Of a stretch of DNA of 64,000 nucleotides, positions 52,307 to 61,341 are shown in pieces. Source of the stretch: Actimicrobium sp047621345. GTDB lineage: Bacteria; Pseudomonadota; Gammaproteobacteria; Burkholderiales; Burkholderiaceae_D. The stretch covers positions 1 through 64,000 of the forward strand of contig JBLHLW010000012.1 of NCBI GenBank assembly GCA_047621345.1. Direction: 5' to 3'. Both the position numbers and the translations under genes were made by a program. Numbering within the stretch: the stretch's first letter is position 1; every line of letters begins with the position of its first letter. The notes under the pieces are model-generated. The model searched no databases, had not been told where the DNA came from, and worked only from the letters and a program-made list of their open reading frames with translations.

Positions 52307-53004
52307 CCACTGCACTCAGCATCCCGACCACCAACCCGATTCGCCTTTTGCTGATCGACGACCATAAAACTGTGCTGTGGGGATTGGAGCAACTAGTGCG
52401 CAGCGAAAGCCCGAGGATGGAAATCGTTGGCGCCGCGAGTGATGTAGAGTCAGCGTTGGCGCTGGCTGCTAGCCTGTGTCCGGACGTCATTTTGCTTGAC
52501 CTTGATCTTGACGGCATCAACTCTGTCGATATGTTGCCGGCGCTCCTGTCAAACCGGATTTCACGGGTGCTAGTGCTGACCGGTAGTCGCGATCAGGCTA
52601 CATTGGATCTTGCTGTTTTAGGCGGTGCCCGCGGTGTCGTCAGTAAGTCCGCAGCCCCCGAACTAGTGCTCAAGGCGATCGAGAAAGTCCATCGAGGCGA
52701 ACTGTCGGTCGACCATGACATGCTGAACCGAGTGCTGGAGGTGCTGATGGTTCCGGTACTGTCGCGCCACATTGATCCAGAAGCAATACGAAAAAAATCA
52801 TTGACCAACAGTGAGCGGAAAATCATTGTTGCCGTCATCGACGGCAGCGGTGCCTTGCACAAGGTACTGGCGCAGCAACTGTGTATTTCCGAATCCACCT
52901 TGCGCAACCACTTGAGTTCGATCTATCAAAAACTCAATGTAGGCAACCGGCTCGAACTCTACATCTACGCCGTCAAACACAAGCTCGGTCATGCCGACGC
53001 CTGA
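52303..53004 (+). CDS. LuxR/NarL family response regulator
   Basis: This is a DNA-binding response regulator of 233 residues. The receiver domain has D19-D20, phospho-acceptor D66 (VILLDLDLDG) and Lys115. The C-terminal LuxR-type HTH is at about 165-225 (SLTNSERKIIVAVIDGSG, then ISESTLRNHLSSIYQKLNVG). A 45-residue linker separates the two. It is translationally coupled to the kinase gene. The first Flp gene begins 365 bases downstream on the same strand, which makes that promoter a likely target. Confidence 0.88.
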   Translation: MTTALSIPTTNPIRLLLIDDHKTVLWGLEQLVRSESPRMEIVGAASDVESALALAASLCPDVILLDLDLDGINSVDMLPALLSNRISRVLVLTGSRDQATLDLAVLGGARGVVSKSAAPELVLKAIEKVHRGELSVDHDMLNRVLEVLMVPVLSRHIDPEAIRKKSLTNSERKIIVAVIDGSGALHKVLAQQLCISESTLRNHLSSIYQKLNVGNRLELYIYAVKHKLGHADA

Positions 53005-53369
53005 TAACGTTGTCCGGACATTTTGCTTGGTCGTCATCAGACATCCGGCTAAAAATCATCACAAAAGTCAGTACAAAAGTCCTAATTTCAGAACAAAAAA
53101 ACAGGCACATTCTCCTGCTAATAAAAGTACTTTGATGCAATGTACCGACGAACTGTTACGCCTATCATACCACAAGGAAACTAAAGTTCAGACCGGGTAA
53201 TCAACCCGGAAAAAGGGAGATGTCAATCAGAAGAGCAGCATGTCGATCACCAAATTTACGCTTTTTTTATTTTTGGTCATGGTTGATGGCAACGTTGAGC
53301 GGCTCTTTTGGCAGCAATGTCTGCAGTGAATTTTGGGTCAACCGACTCGCTTATCAAAAAAGGAATGTC
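53005..53369 (+). promoter_or_regulatory. Upstream region of the flp operon
   Basis: This 365-base A-rich region has no convincing gene, though a frame in phase with flp1 opens at 53220. It holds a perfect 10-bp palindrome TGTCCGGACA at 53011-53020 just after the regulator gene. A hairpin CCGGGT/ACCCGG lies at 53193-53198 and 53204-53209. It is the probable promoter and leader of the pilin genes. No clear -35/-10 pair is assigned. Confidence 0.45.
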
Positions 53370-53528
53370 ATGAACTTTATCAAGAACTTTATCCGCGAAG
53401 AAGACGGTGTGACGGCAATTGAATATGCATTGATTGCTGCGCTGATTGCAGCGGTCATTGCAACTGCCGTCGGTCTCCTTGGCACAAAAATTAGCACCAC
53501 ATTCACAAGTATTACTAGCGCCATCTGA
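53370..53528 (+). CDS. Flp/Fap-type prepilin 1
   Basis: This is a structural pilin of the Tad pilus with 52 residues. The short basic leader ends at G13, and peptidase cleavage before V14 would leave a mature peptide of 39 residues starting VTAIEYALIAALIAAVIA, with the conserved Glu and Tyr at mature positions 5 and 6. ATG 53370 follows AAGGA. The frame is open upstream to 53220, but that part lacks pilin features. Confidence 0.93.
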   Translation: MNFIKNFIREEDGVTAIEYALIAALIAAVIATAVGLLGTKISTTFTSITSAI

Positions 53529-53538
53529 CTATAAAAAA

Positions 53539-53585
53539 CCACGCCGCGCCCACCAGATTTTGTAGTCTGTTCGAAGTGGGCGTGG
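53539..53585 (+). terminator. GC-rich hairpin between the two pilin genes
   Basis: The arm CCACGCCGCGCCCAC starting at 53539 can pair with GTGGGCGTGG (53576-53585), leaving a 5-base bulge and a loop of about 22 bases. It lies 10 bases after the flp1 stop. No T-run follows, so partial termination or protection of the flp1 mRNA end is more likely than full termination. Confidence 0.5.
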
Positions 53586-53605
53586 ATACAGATGAGAAAT
53601 TAAAA

Positions 53606-53767
53606 ATGACCTTCATCAAAAAGTTCATGTGCGGGGACGAGGGCGTAACAGCCATTGAATACGCCCTGATTGGTGCATTGATCGCTGCAGCAATTGCTAT
53701 CTCGATTGGTGCTCTTGGTACGAAACTTGACGGAGTGTTTACAACACTCAAAAGCCTGCTCCCATAA
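53606..53767 (+). CDS. Flp/Fap-type prepilin 2
   Basis: This is a second Flp-type pilin of 53 residues, similar in length and core to the first (GVTAIEYALIGALIAAAIA) but different in the leader (MTFIKKFMCGDE) and tail. Cleavage is expected after G13. The upstream ribosome-binding site is weak (GATGAG), which may mean lower expression than pilin 1. A paralogue arising by duplication is likely. Confidence 0.9.
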   Translation: MTFIKKFMCGDEGVTAIEYALIGALIAAAIAISIGALGTKLDGVFTTLKSLLP

Positions 53768-53878
53768 CTATTTTTGAGGGCGCGAGACTTTCAGCAGGAC
53801 TAATGCCATCTGTTGCAATCATTTCCACCGGGTGAGCTGGGCAATGCAACCGATTACGACCGCGAAACATACCGACAA

Positions 53879-54448
53879 ATGAGCGAGCATTTCATCACGT
53901 ATTACGGCCAATCTAAAAGTGATGCCAACACCATTTTGCTGGTGCTGGTGCTCGTGATGGCCACCGCGACAGACCTTCGCTCCCGACGTATTCCAAACTG
54001 GCTGGTGCTGTTTGGACTTGCACTCAGTCTTTGGCTCAAGATCACCGCGGGCGATGTCAGTGCATGGGGCCTCGGCTTATTGATTGGTTTCGGATCGTTC
54101 ATCCCTTTGTATGCATTGCGCGCAATGGGTGCTGGTGACGTTAAATTAATGGCGGTAGTGGGTGCGTTCCTGGGGCCACTGTCTGCATTGGGCGCTGTTG
54201 CTGCAACGCTTTTGGCGGGTGGTGTGCTGGCTATCGTGGTGGCCCTGGCTAACGGATCGCTGCGCCGCGCCATCGACAACGTGAAGTTCATGCTCACCAG
54301 TTTGATGGTCAGTGGCATGCAACGAACAAGGATGACCGTCGAAGTGCCGACTTCCTCCACAGGCAGCGTACCGTATGGCGCCGCGATCGCAGTAGGCACA
54401 TTTGCCACCCTCTGGCTGGAACATACCGGGCATGGGATGTTCAGATGA
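53879..54448 (+). CDS. cpaA: Tad prepilin peptidase (CpaA/TadV, A24 family)
   Basis: This inner-membrane aspartic peptidase cuts Flp and pseudopilin leaders. The product is 189 residues from ATG 53879 with about five helices. The catalytic aspartates are D32 in TATDLRSRRIPN and D87 in MGAGDVKL. The frame is open back to a TTG at 53813, so a longer N-terminus is possible. It lacks the N-terminal methyltransferase domain of PilD-type peptidases. The stop overlaps the next gene as ATGA. Confidence 0.9.
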   Translation: MSEHFITYYGQSKSDANTILLVLVLVMATATDLRSRRIPNWLVLFGLALSLWLKITAGDVSAWGLGLLIGFGSFIPLYALRAMGAGDVKLMAVVGAFLGPLSALGAVAATLLAGGVLAIVVALANGSLRRAIDNVKFMLTSLMVSGMQRTRMTVEVPTSSTGSVPYGAAIAVGTFATLWLEHTGHGMFR

Positions 54449-55095
54449 GTAATCCGCTAACCGACGCCAAGCAACCGGAGGTATCAGGACAACCCGGCTG
54501 GATGAAGGTGCTTGATCTGCTTGCCGGATTGCCGATGATCGTGTTGCTGGGGTTGTTCGCGTGGCGTCACGTGATCGCCTATATCGATACCGGTCATGTG
54601 CAGTATGTGTTGCTCTGTATTTCGGAGCTCATCTGTGCCTTGTTTTTTTTCACGCGCAGCGCGCCGGTCAATGTGTCGACAGATCCTCTGGACTGGTTGT
54701 TCGGTATCGCCGGTACGTTTTTACCAATGTTGCTGATCCCTGCGACAACGGCGCTGTGGCCGGCTGCGAGACATTTGATATCCCTCGGCACTTTGCTGCA
54801 AATTGTCGCGATGCTCTCACTGAACCGCAGTCTTGCCATCGTCGCTGCACGTCGGAAAATCAAGACGGGTGGCTTGTACCGGTTCGTGCGTCACCCGATG
54901 TATGCGAGTTATTTGCTGATGTATGTCGGTTACGTACTGTCGAACACCACACTGGTCAATGTCGGACTTGTTACCTTGACTGTCCTGTTCCTTTTCGTGC
55001 GCATGGTACGTGAGGAAAAACTGCTGAGTGCAGACGTTTCTTACCGCGACTACATGCAGCAGGTGCGATATCGCGTCATTCCGTTTGTGATTTGA
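54445..55095 (+). CDS. Isoprenylcysteine carboxyl methyltransferase-like membrane protein
   Basis: This 216-residue membrane protein has about five or six helices. Its C-terminal half carries the ICMT/PEMT-family pattern: TGGLYRFVRHPMYASYLL (141-158, with R149-H150-P151) and the late VREEKLL with E190-E191. Such enzymes use S-adenosylmethionine in the membrane. It is coupled by 4-base overlap to the prepilin peptidase gene and by TGATG to the AAA+ gene. A role in modifying a pilus component is an attractive inference, not shown. Confidence 0.8.
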   Translation: MSNPLTDAKQPEVSGQPGWMKVLDLLAGLPMIVLLGLFAWRHVIAYIDTGHVQYVLLCISELICALFFFTRSAPVNVSTDPLDWLFGIAGTFLPMLLIPATTALWPAARHLISLGTLLQIVAMLSLNRSLAIVAARRKIKTGGLYRFVRHPMYASYLLMYVGYVLSNTTLVNVGLVTLTVLFLFVRMVREEKLLSADVSYRDYMQQVRYRVIPFVI

Positions 55096-56438
55096 TGCCT
55101 AACGCAACCACAATCCTGACAGGCACGCTGAGGCAAGCAAGAGGAACCGATGTTGAGTCGGTCGCGCCTTCTATGTTGCCGGTCCCCCGCACCGTACAAG
55201 AAACTGGCCTGTCATTTCTGCTGCTGATCGAGCTGCTGACGAAGGTGCTGTTCCAGCGCGGACAATTGCGCCTTTCGGAGCTCTCCGCGCATCTGAAACT
55301 GACGGTCAGCGTACTGGAAGAGGTCCTCGTTTTCATGCGCGCAGAAAAGCTTTGTGAAGTCACCCGCCGCGGTGGCAGTGGCACGGATGCCGATCTGACG
55401 TACCACCTGACGGATGCTGGCCGGGACCGTGCCGCAGAATTCATTGGTCGTAATGCCTATGCCGGTCCGGCACCGGTGACCGTCGCGGCCTATTGTGCCC
55501 AAGTTGAGGCACAGAGCGTGGCACACATGCAGATCGTGCGCGAAGACGTGGCCGCGCATTTCAGTGATATCGCGGTCAACCCTGCGGTACTCGATCAGAT
55601 CGGCGCCGCCATGAACTCAAGCCGGGCGATTTTTTTGCATGGCCCGGCAGGTAGCGGCAAGACATTTCTCGCGGAGCACCTTGCGAAATTACTGAAAGGC
55701 GCAGTGCTGGTGCCGTATGCCATCGTCATCGACGGCGAACTTGTGCAAATGTACGATCCGATGGTGCATGTTGCCGTAGCCGAGACACCGGAACACAGCA
55801 CCGTACTCGTCCGACACATCCGATGTGACCCGCGCTGGGTAATCTGCCATCGGCCAGCCGTCCTGACCGGTGGTGAATTGACGCTACCGATGCTGGACCT
55901 GCAGTTTGACGCAGGTACCCGGTTTTACCAGGCACCACCCCATTTGAAAGCCAACAACGGCCTGCTCATCATTGATGACCTCGGACGCCAGAACTGCTCG
56001 CCAACCGACCTGATGAATCGCTGGATCGTCCCGCTGGACCGTCGGATTGATTACCTGTCGCTGCATACCGGTCATAAATTTCAGGTGCCGTTCGATGTGG
56101 TGGTCGTGTTTTCGTCCAACCTCCCGCCAGAGCGTCTGGAAGACGCCGCTTTTTTGCGCCGTATTGGCTACAAGATCCATATCGGCGCGCTCAGCCCGTC
56201 ACATTACGAACAAGTTTTTCGTCATGCCTGCACGACATATGACGTGCCATTTTGTGCCGACGCCTTCGCTTATCTGCTGCAAGAACATTACGCCAAGGAT
56301 GATCGGCCCCTGTTGGCGTGCCACCCGCGTGATCTGTTGTCACAGATTCGCGACCGCGCCATGTACGAGAGGCTTGCACCTCGGCTCGATACGGCGGCGC
56401 TGGATTGGGCCTGGAACAATTACTTCATTGGCACTTGA
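55095..56438 (+). CDS. AAA+ ATPase with N-terminal winged-helix region
   Basis: This 447-residue protein embedded in the Tad locus is not one of the standard Tad ATPases. Residues about 38-115 look like a winged helix (LRLSELSAHLKLTVSVLEEV). Walker A is GPAGSGKT at 183-190, Walker B is LLIIDDL at about 290-296, and a sensor-like FSSN lies near 339-342. FLRRIGYKIHIG contains a candidate arginine finger. It resembles predicted AAA ATPases of unknown role. Start ATG 55095 overlaps the previous stop. Confidence 0.75.
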   Translation: MPNATTILTGTLRQARGTDVESVAPSMLPVPRTVQETGLSFLLLIELLTKVLFQRGQLRLSELSAHLKLTVSVLEEVLVFMRAEKLCEVTRRGGSGTDADLTYHLTDAGRDRAAEFIGRNAYAGPAPVTVAAYCAQVEAQSVAHMQIVREDVAAHFSDIAVNPAVLDQIGAAMNSSRAIFLHGPAGSGKTFLAEHLAKLLKGAVLVPYAIVIDGELVQMYDPMVHVAVAETPEHSTVLVRHIRCDPRWVICHRPAVLTGGELTLPMLDLQFDAGTRFYQAPPHLKANNGLLIIDDLGRQNCSPTDLMNRWIVPLDRRIDYLSLHTGHKFQVPFDVVVVFSSNLPPERLEDAAFLRRIGYKIHIGALSPSHYEQVFRHACTTYDVPFCADAFAYLLQEHYAKDDRPLLACHPRDLLSQIRDRAMYERLAPRLDTAALDWAWNNYFIGT

Positions 56439-56504
56439 TGCCGGTGATCACAAAAAAGAGCGCCGATAACGTGCCTTTTATCGACGCATACTGGAGAGTA
56501 GGCA

Positions 56505-57350
56505 ATGAGAAACACCCGTGCATTAATGATGCTGGCAATCGCTGTTGTATTGGCACTGGGGGCCGTTGTGGTGGCCGCACGCTGGATCGGTGACCAGGCA
56601 GCGGTTACCACCAGCAAGGTCGCCGTGGCGCAAAACGATGTCAGTCTGGGCGCAAGGATGACACCGGAGATGGTGCGCATGGTTGACTGGCCAAGCAATG
56701 CGCTGCCGCCGGGTGCCATCACGGACCCGAAGTTGCTCGATACCCGTGTCACACGCGCCAGCATCCAGCGCGGAGAACCGATCATGGAAAGCAAGTTGGC
56801 ACCGCCAGGTACCAAAGGAGGGCTCTCTGCGGTCGTTGCCGATGGCATGCGCGCAATGACCGTGCGCGTCAATGATGTGGTCGGGGTAGCTGGCTTCGCG
56901 CTTCCGGGTAATTTTGTCGACATCCTTGTCAACACTCAGGATGAGTCGGCGAAAACAACCACCAACCGTGACCAAAGCATCTCCAAGATCGTGCTCGAGC
57001 GTATTTTGGTGCTGGCCATTGCGCAGGAATCCAGTCGCGACGAAACCAAACCGAAAGTGGTCAATGCAGTCACGCTTGAACTCTCACCCGAGCAAGCCGA
57101 AAAACTCGACCTGGCCCGTAGCGTCGGCACGCTATCGCTGGTGTTGCGCAACCAGATCGACCCGAGCCCCGTGCACACCGATGGCGCAACGAAAACCAGC
57201 TTGCTCGATGTTCGGCCTAGTCTGGTGCCAATCGCTACACCCGTCATACGCCCGGTGGCCGTGCGTCGTGTCACCGAGGCACGCGCGCCAGTGCGCACCG
57301 AGCAGATCGAAGTCATCAAGGGTCTGGATCGCAGTACCCAACAATTTTAA
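56505..57350 (+). CDS. cpaB: Flp pilus assembly protein CpaB (RcpC)
   Basis: This periplasmic pilus assembly protein of 281 residues has an N-terminal membrane anchor (about 8-27). An SAF domain follows at about 40-105 (VAQNDVSLGARMTPEMVRM), then the CpaB core with AMTVRVNDVVGVAGFALPGN near 124-143. It probably works with the secretin encoded next to guide or gate the pilus. ATG 56505 follows GGAGAG. It is 21 bases before the secretin gene. Confidence 0.9.
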   Translation: MRNTRALMMLAIAVVLALGAVVVAARWIGDQAAVTTSKVAVAQNDVSLGARMTPEMVRMVDWPSNALPPGAITDPKLLDTRVTRASIQRGEPIMESKLAPPGTKGGLSAVVADGMRAMTVRVNDVVGVAGFALPGNFVDILVNTQDESAKTTTNRDQSISKIVLERILVLAIAQESSRDETKPKVVNAVTLELSPEQAEKLDLARSVGTLSLVLRNQIDPSPVHTDGATKTSLLDVRPSLVPIATPVIRPVAVRRVTEARAPVRTEQIEVIKGLDRSTQQF

Positions 57351-57371
57351 GAATATCCAGAGAGGCAGTTG

Positions 57372-58922
57372 ATGAATGCATTTGGTCACAAGGCTCGGAC
57401 AGCGATGCGGGGAGCTGCACTGATAGCCACCGGCTTGATCGCGGTATCGGTGCAGGCGCAGAGCGCGATGGACACCGTCACTCCAGCCGCAAAAATACAG
57501 CCAAAGGTAGCGAATGCCCGGCCAGTCTTGCTGACTGCGGCCAAGTCGCCGATGACAGGCACGGCCTCTATCGCGCCGCAAATCTCTCTGTCCGAAGGTA
57601 AGTCCACGCTGATGCATCTGCCCTTTCCAGCGACGCGTTTGTCTGTGGGCGATCCGGCCATTGCTGACGTGATCCTGTTGAATCCCAGCGAGCTGTACTT
57701 GCTCGGAAAATCAATCGGCACCACCAACCTGATTCTCTGGAACCGGGGCAATGACGCGACCATTATCGATATCGCCGTCGGTATCGATACCACCGCATTG
57801 CAATCACGACTGTCTTTGCTGTTCGCAACGGAAAAAGACATTCGCATCACCACGGCAGCCGACACGCTGATTCTGTCCGGTACGGTGTCGGACACGGTCA
57901 AGGCAGAGCAGATCGTTGCCGTCGCAACCGCGTATGTGCAGCGTAATCCGGCACGTGGCACAGCGGCGGCTGCGCCCGCAGTTGCCCCTGCTGCCGGTGC
58001 TGCAGGTGCTGCTCCGGCAGCATCGCAAGGCATGGCTGCCAAAGTGATCAACATGTTGCAGGTCGCCGCTCCGCAGCAGGTCATGCTGGAAGTGAAAATC
58101 GCCGAAGTGTCGAAGACACTGGTCGACCAGCTCGGCGCCAGTCTCGGTGCAGCGCGCACCAACGGAGCCTGGACCTACACGCTGCTGGCTAACTTGTTGA
58201 GCAACAATCCCGGCCAGATCGGCGCGCGCAAAACGACGAACGGCAACTTTGCCACGCTCGATGCACAAAAACGCGACGCCCTCGTGAAGGTGCTGGCCGA
58301 GCCAACCATCATGGCCATCAGCGGCCAGGAAGCCAGCTTTCTGGCCGGTGGCAAAATCTTTATTCCGGTTAGCCAGTCCAATAATGGCGGCACCCCCACC
58401 ATCACGTTGGAAGAAAAAGAATTCGGTGTCGCCGTGAAGTTCACGCCAACTGTCCTGGAAGGTGGACGGATCAATCTGAAAGTCGCGCCTGAAGTGTCGG
58501 ACCTGAACAAGGAGGGGATCGGCATTACTGCGACCGGGATCTCGACCACGGCCATTTTGCCGTCGTTTACGACGCGTCGTGCCACGACGACAGTACAGCT
58601 CTTCGATGGCCAAAGTTTTGCCATTGGCGGGCTGATCAAGAACAACGTCACCACCAATATCAAGGCCTTGCCGGTGCTGGGTGAAGTGCCGGTTCTCGGT
58701 CCGCTATTTCGCAGTAGCGACTTCCAGACCGACCGCTCGGAACTGGTATTTATCATCACCCCCCATTTGGTCAAGCCATTGCCGGCCGATTACACATTGC
58801 CGACCGATGGCTATATCCCGCCTAGTCGGTCCGAGTTTTTCCTGGGTGGAAAAATGGAGGGCACTGCGCCGTCGCACATCACCACCCCAGCCGATGTCGC
58901 TACTGGCTTCGAACTCAAATAA
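57372..58922 (+). CDS. cpaC: Flp pilus secretin CpaC (RcpA)
   Basis: This outer-membrane secretin of 516 residues forms the pilus exit channel. It has a signal peptide (to about 30, VSVQAQS), N-terminal BON/secretin N-domains with SVGDPAIADVILLNPSELYL, and an Ala/Pro-rich linker near 200-220. The C-terminal secretin barrel has QEASFLAGGKIFIP and VLGEVPVLGPLFRSSDFQ, ending in the usual ELVFIITPHLVKP. ATG 57372 is preferred to the overlapping TTG 57369. Confidence 0.93.
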   Translation: MNAFGHKARTAMRGAALIATGLIAVSVQAQSAMDTVTPAAKIQPKVANARPVLLTAAKSPMTGTASIAPQISLSEGKSTLMHLPFPATRLSVGDPAIADVILLNPSELYLLGKSIGTTNLILWNRGNDATIIDIAVGIDTTALQSRLSLLFATEKDIRITTAADTLILSGTVSDTVKAEQIVAVATAYVQRNPARGTAAAAPAVAPAAGAAGAAPAASQGMAAKVINMLQVAAPQQVMLEVKIAEVSKTLVDQLGASLGAARTNGAWTYTLLANLLSNNPGQIGARKTTNGNFATLDAQKRDALVKVLAEPTIMAISGQEASFLAGGKIFIPVSQSNNGGTPTITLEEKEFGVAVKFTPTVLEGGRINLKVAPEVSDLNKEGIGITATGISTTAILPSFTTRRATTTVQLFDGQSFAIGGLIKNNVTTNIKALPVLGEVPVLGPLFRSSDFQTDRSELVFIITPHLVKPLPADYTLPTDGYIPPSRSEFFLGGKMEGTAPSHITTPADVATGFELK

Positions 58923-58932
58923 GGGAAATCCA

Positions 58933-59208
58933 ATGATGCACATCTTTTTCCGCCCTGCTTGTTTGCTGACGACGTTGGCATTGACCGGCTGTATCTCGAC
59001 AACGCCGTATTACGACCAACATTTTGGTGAAGCCGTCAGCAAGCTCAACGCCATGCAAATTCTCAATCCTGCTGCTGCGACCAATACTGATCCGGTCGCA
59101 GGCATGGGGGGCAGGGAGGCGCGCAGTGCCTATGCCGATTATCAAAAATCGTTCGTCACACCTGTGCCACAGCCAGGGTCGCTGACCATCGGCGTGGGCG
59201 CGCGTTAA
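58933..59208 (+). CDS. Small Tad-locus lipoprotein
   Basis: This 91-residue lipoprotein has a signal ending in a lipobox (ALTGC, Cys at about 20), followed by ISTTPYYDQHFGEAV and a mature part without a known domain. ATG 58933 follows AAGGGAAATCC, and the frame's upstream extension lies inside cpaC. Its place directly after the secretin gene suggests a pilotin-like or secretin-associated role, which is inference. Confidence 0.75.
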   Translation: MMHIFFRPACLLTTLALTGCISTTPYYDQHFGEAVSKLNAMQILNPAAATNTDPVAGMGGREARSAYADYQKSFVTPVPQPGSLTIGVGAR

Positions 59209-59236
59209 TCCGCTTGTCGCCAAAAAGGACCTGACC

Positions 59237-60841
59237 ATGAAATCGTTCGATACCAGACAGCACAGGCAAGCCGGCGCAGTGGCAATCGTGTTTGGTTTGA
59301 CGCTGATTGTTGTGCTGGCGATGGGCGGCTTGGTCCTTGACTTGGGGCATCTGTATGTCGCCAAGGCAGAATTGCAAAATGCCGCGGATAGTGCGGCGCT
59401 TGCCGGCGCCAAGGAGCTCAACGAGAGCGCTGCGGGCATCATCAGTGCGGCTGATCAGGCGACCAAAATTGCGGCGCTGAATAATTTTAATTTTTCAACC
59501 GTGGTGGCGCTAGCATCGGCCAATATCGTCTTTGGCAGCACTCCGGATGGTCCCTGGCTGAGTTCCTCGGATGCCCAGTCCAGCCCGCAAGGCAAGACCT
59601 TCATCAAGATCGATACCGGAACCAAAACCTTTCCCACCTACCTGATGCAGGTAGTGGGCCTGAGCACGATCAGTACCGCCGGCACGGCGGTAGCGGGACG
59701 GTTTGTCAATGACATCACGCCAATTGGGGTCTGTGCGGTTGACCCCGCGAACAAGACCGCGAAATATACTTACTCGCCCAGCGGGCTGACCGAACTGGTC
59801 GAATTCGGTTTTCGTCGGGGTGTTTCTTACAATTTGCTCGGACTCGGCAAGTTGCCGGGGCAATCGGATCCCTACCTGATTAACCCGGTGGATGCGCCGC
59901 CCGCTTCGTGTGTCGCCTCTCACTCCAGTACCAGCTTCACCGCGCCATTCATGTGCATGGGAAGTAGCGCGGTTGTTACCGGTGGCACTGGCACGGTGTA
60001 CACCAACACGGGCTTCACAGCCTCTTTGGATTCGTCTTTGAATTCACGATTTGATGACTACACATCACCTTCGGTATGTGATCCGGCGACGGCGCCACCA
60101 GACACCAATATCAAGCAGTATCCTTGCCGCGGCAGCACAGCTGGCTGTGTTGTGAATGCCTCTGGTGATGTCACTGTTACACCGCCTATCAACTGGATGG
60201 ATCCGGCGGCCAATACGCTGCCGAGCCAGCAATCCATCAGCGTTGATCCTTCGACCAGCCAGCCGCTATATCGCCTGCCCAGTGCAACCGTGTCAACGCC
60301 TGTTCCGACGTCCGGGCCGCTAGGCGCATGGGTTGAGGTAGATAAATACGGTGCGCTTTGGTCCTATGGGCCAGCTTACAAGGCGACTAATGCGATTCCC
60401 CCTGCTGCTGGTGCTGCCTTTACACCAACAGAAGCCAATGCAAATACGCTGTACAGTCAAAAAGTCACCGCGCCAGCGTCGGCGCCGGTCTATTTCGATA
60501 CCACAGGTACCGACAAATATCCGACTAGCGCGGGAAGCGGATTCGCGTCAGGCACTTCTCCGTCTCCGTATAACCAAACCAGCGGCACGTATTTTCAGGC
60601 ACCATCGGCCGCCCATCCCGGTGTTGTCAATCGCCGCCTCCTCAATGTGATCCTGGTCGATTGCCGGGTTGCGCCGGTAGGTCCGGCATCCTGCGGGGCC
60701 ATGAGTACCGTTGGAATCGGTCGATTCTTCATGACGACCAAAGCTGATTTTAGCGGCGGACCAAGCAAGCGCCATTTTGACGTCGAATTTGCTGGCCTGG
60801 TCGGAGCCGTTCCGAACTCCGAAATCAAGCTTTACCGGTGA
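59237..60841 (+). CDS. TadG-like pilus assembly protein
   Basis: This 534-residue protein has a TadG-type N-terminus: GAVAIVFGLTLIVVLAMGG (about 13-31) as membrane anchor, then LDLGHLYVAKAELQNAADSA (about 34-53), the classical pseudopilin-like start. The remainder is a large, Ser/Thr/Pro-rich periplasmic region with several Cys, and I see no clear von Willebrand motif. It overlaps the following tadE gene as TGATG. The role is in anchoring or assembling the Flp pilus. Confidence 0.85.
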   Translation: MKSFDTRQHRQAGAVAIVFGLTLIVVLAMGGLVLDLGHLYVAKAELQNAADSAALAGAKELNESAAGIISAADQATKIAALNNFNFSTVVALASANIVFGSTPDGPWLSSSDAQSSPQGKTFIKIDTGTKTFPTYLMQVVGLSTISTAGTAVAGRFVNDITPIGVCAVDPANKTAKYTYSPSGLTELVEFGFRRGVSYNLLGLGKLPGQSDPYLINPVDAPPASCVASHSSTSFTAPFMCMGSSAVVTGGTGTVYTNTGFTASLDSSLNSRFDDYTSPSVCDPATAPPDTNIKQYPCRGSTAGCVVNASGDVTVTPPINWMDPAANTLPSQQSISVDPSTSQPLYRLPSATVSTPVPTSGPLGAWVEVDKYGALWSYGPAYKATNAIPPAAGAAFTPTEANANTLYSQKVTAPASAPVYFDTTGTDKYPTSAGSGFASGTSPSPYNQTSGTYFQAPSAAHPGVVNRRLLNVILVDCRVAPVGPASCGAMSTVGIGRFFMTTKADFSGGPSKRHFDVEFAGLVGAVPNSEIKLYR

Positions 60842-61332
60842 TGACCATGCGCCTACTTGCTACACCCTTCAAAAGACTCCGGAGCGACCGGCAAGGCGGT
60901 AGTGCCGTGGTCGAATTTGCGCTGATCCTCACCCTGATGATGACGCTGGTAGCGGGCATTTTTGAAATCGGGCGCGCCTTCTGGTACTACGATGCGCTGA
61001 CAAAAGCCACCCGTGATGCAGCCCGCCTGATGTCGGTGACGAGCAAGACGTTGATCGCGTCGACGGGTGTGGCCGATGCCAAACAGGTCGTTGTCGATGC
61101 CGTTGTCAGTGCCGGTGTACCTGATTTCACCACGCCAAATGTTCGGGTTACCTGCCTGACGATTACTTTCATCGACACCGTCTGTACCGATAATGTGGCA
61201 CCCGGTGGCGTGCGTGTGGAAATCACGGGCTATACGCTGATGATCGGCAAGTTCATTCCTTTTCTGCTGGGTTCGTCCCGGTCCTATTCCGCTGTGCTGG
61301 TACCGCATACCACGATGCGTTACATGCTTTGA
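60841..61332 (+). CDS. TadE-like pseudopilin 1
   Basis: This pseudopilin of the TadE family has 163 residues. A hydrophobic start GGSAVVEFALILTLMMTLVAG follows a basic leader. Conserved Glu follows the leader (VVEFAL), and FEIGRAFWYYDALTKATRDAARL continues the family pattern. It is processed by the Tad peptidase in related systems. ATG 60841 overlaps the tadG stop. Confidence 0.88.
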   Translation: MTMRLLATPFKRLRSDRQGGSAVVEFALILTLMMTLVAGIFEIGRAFWYYDALTKATRDAARLMSVTSKTLIASTGVADAKQVVVDAVVSAGVPDFTTPNVRVTCLTITFIDTVCTDNVAPGGVRVEITGYTLMIGKFIPFLLGSSRSYSAVLVPHTTMRYML

Positions 61333-61341
61333 ACGAAAAAA

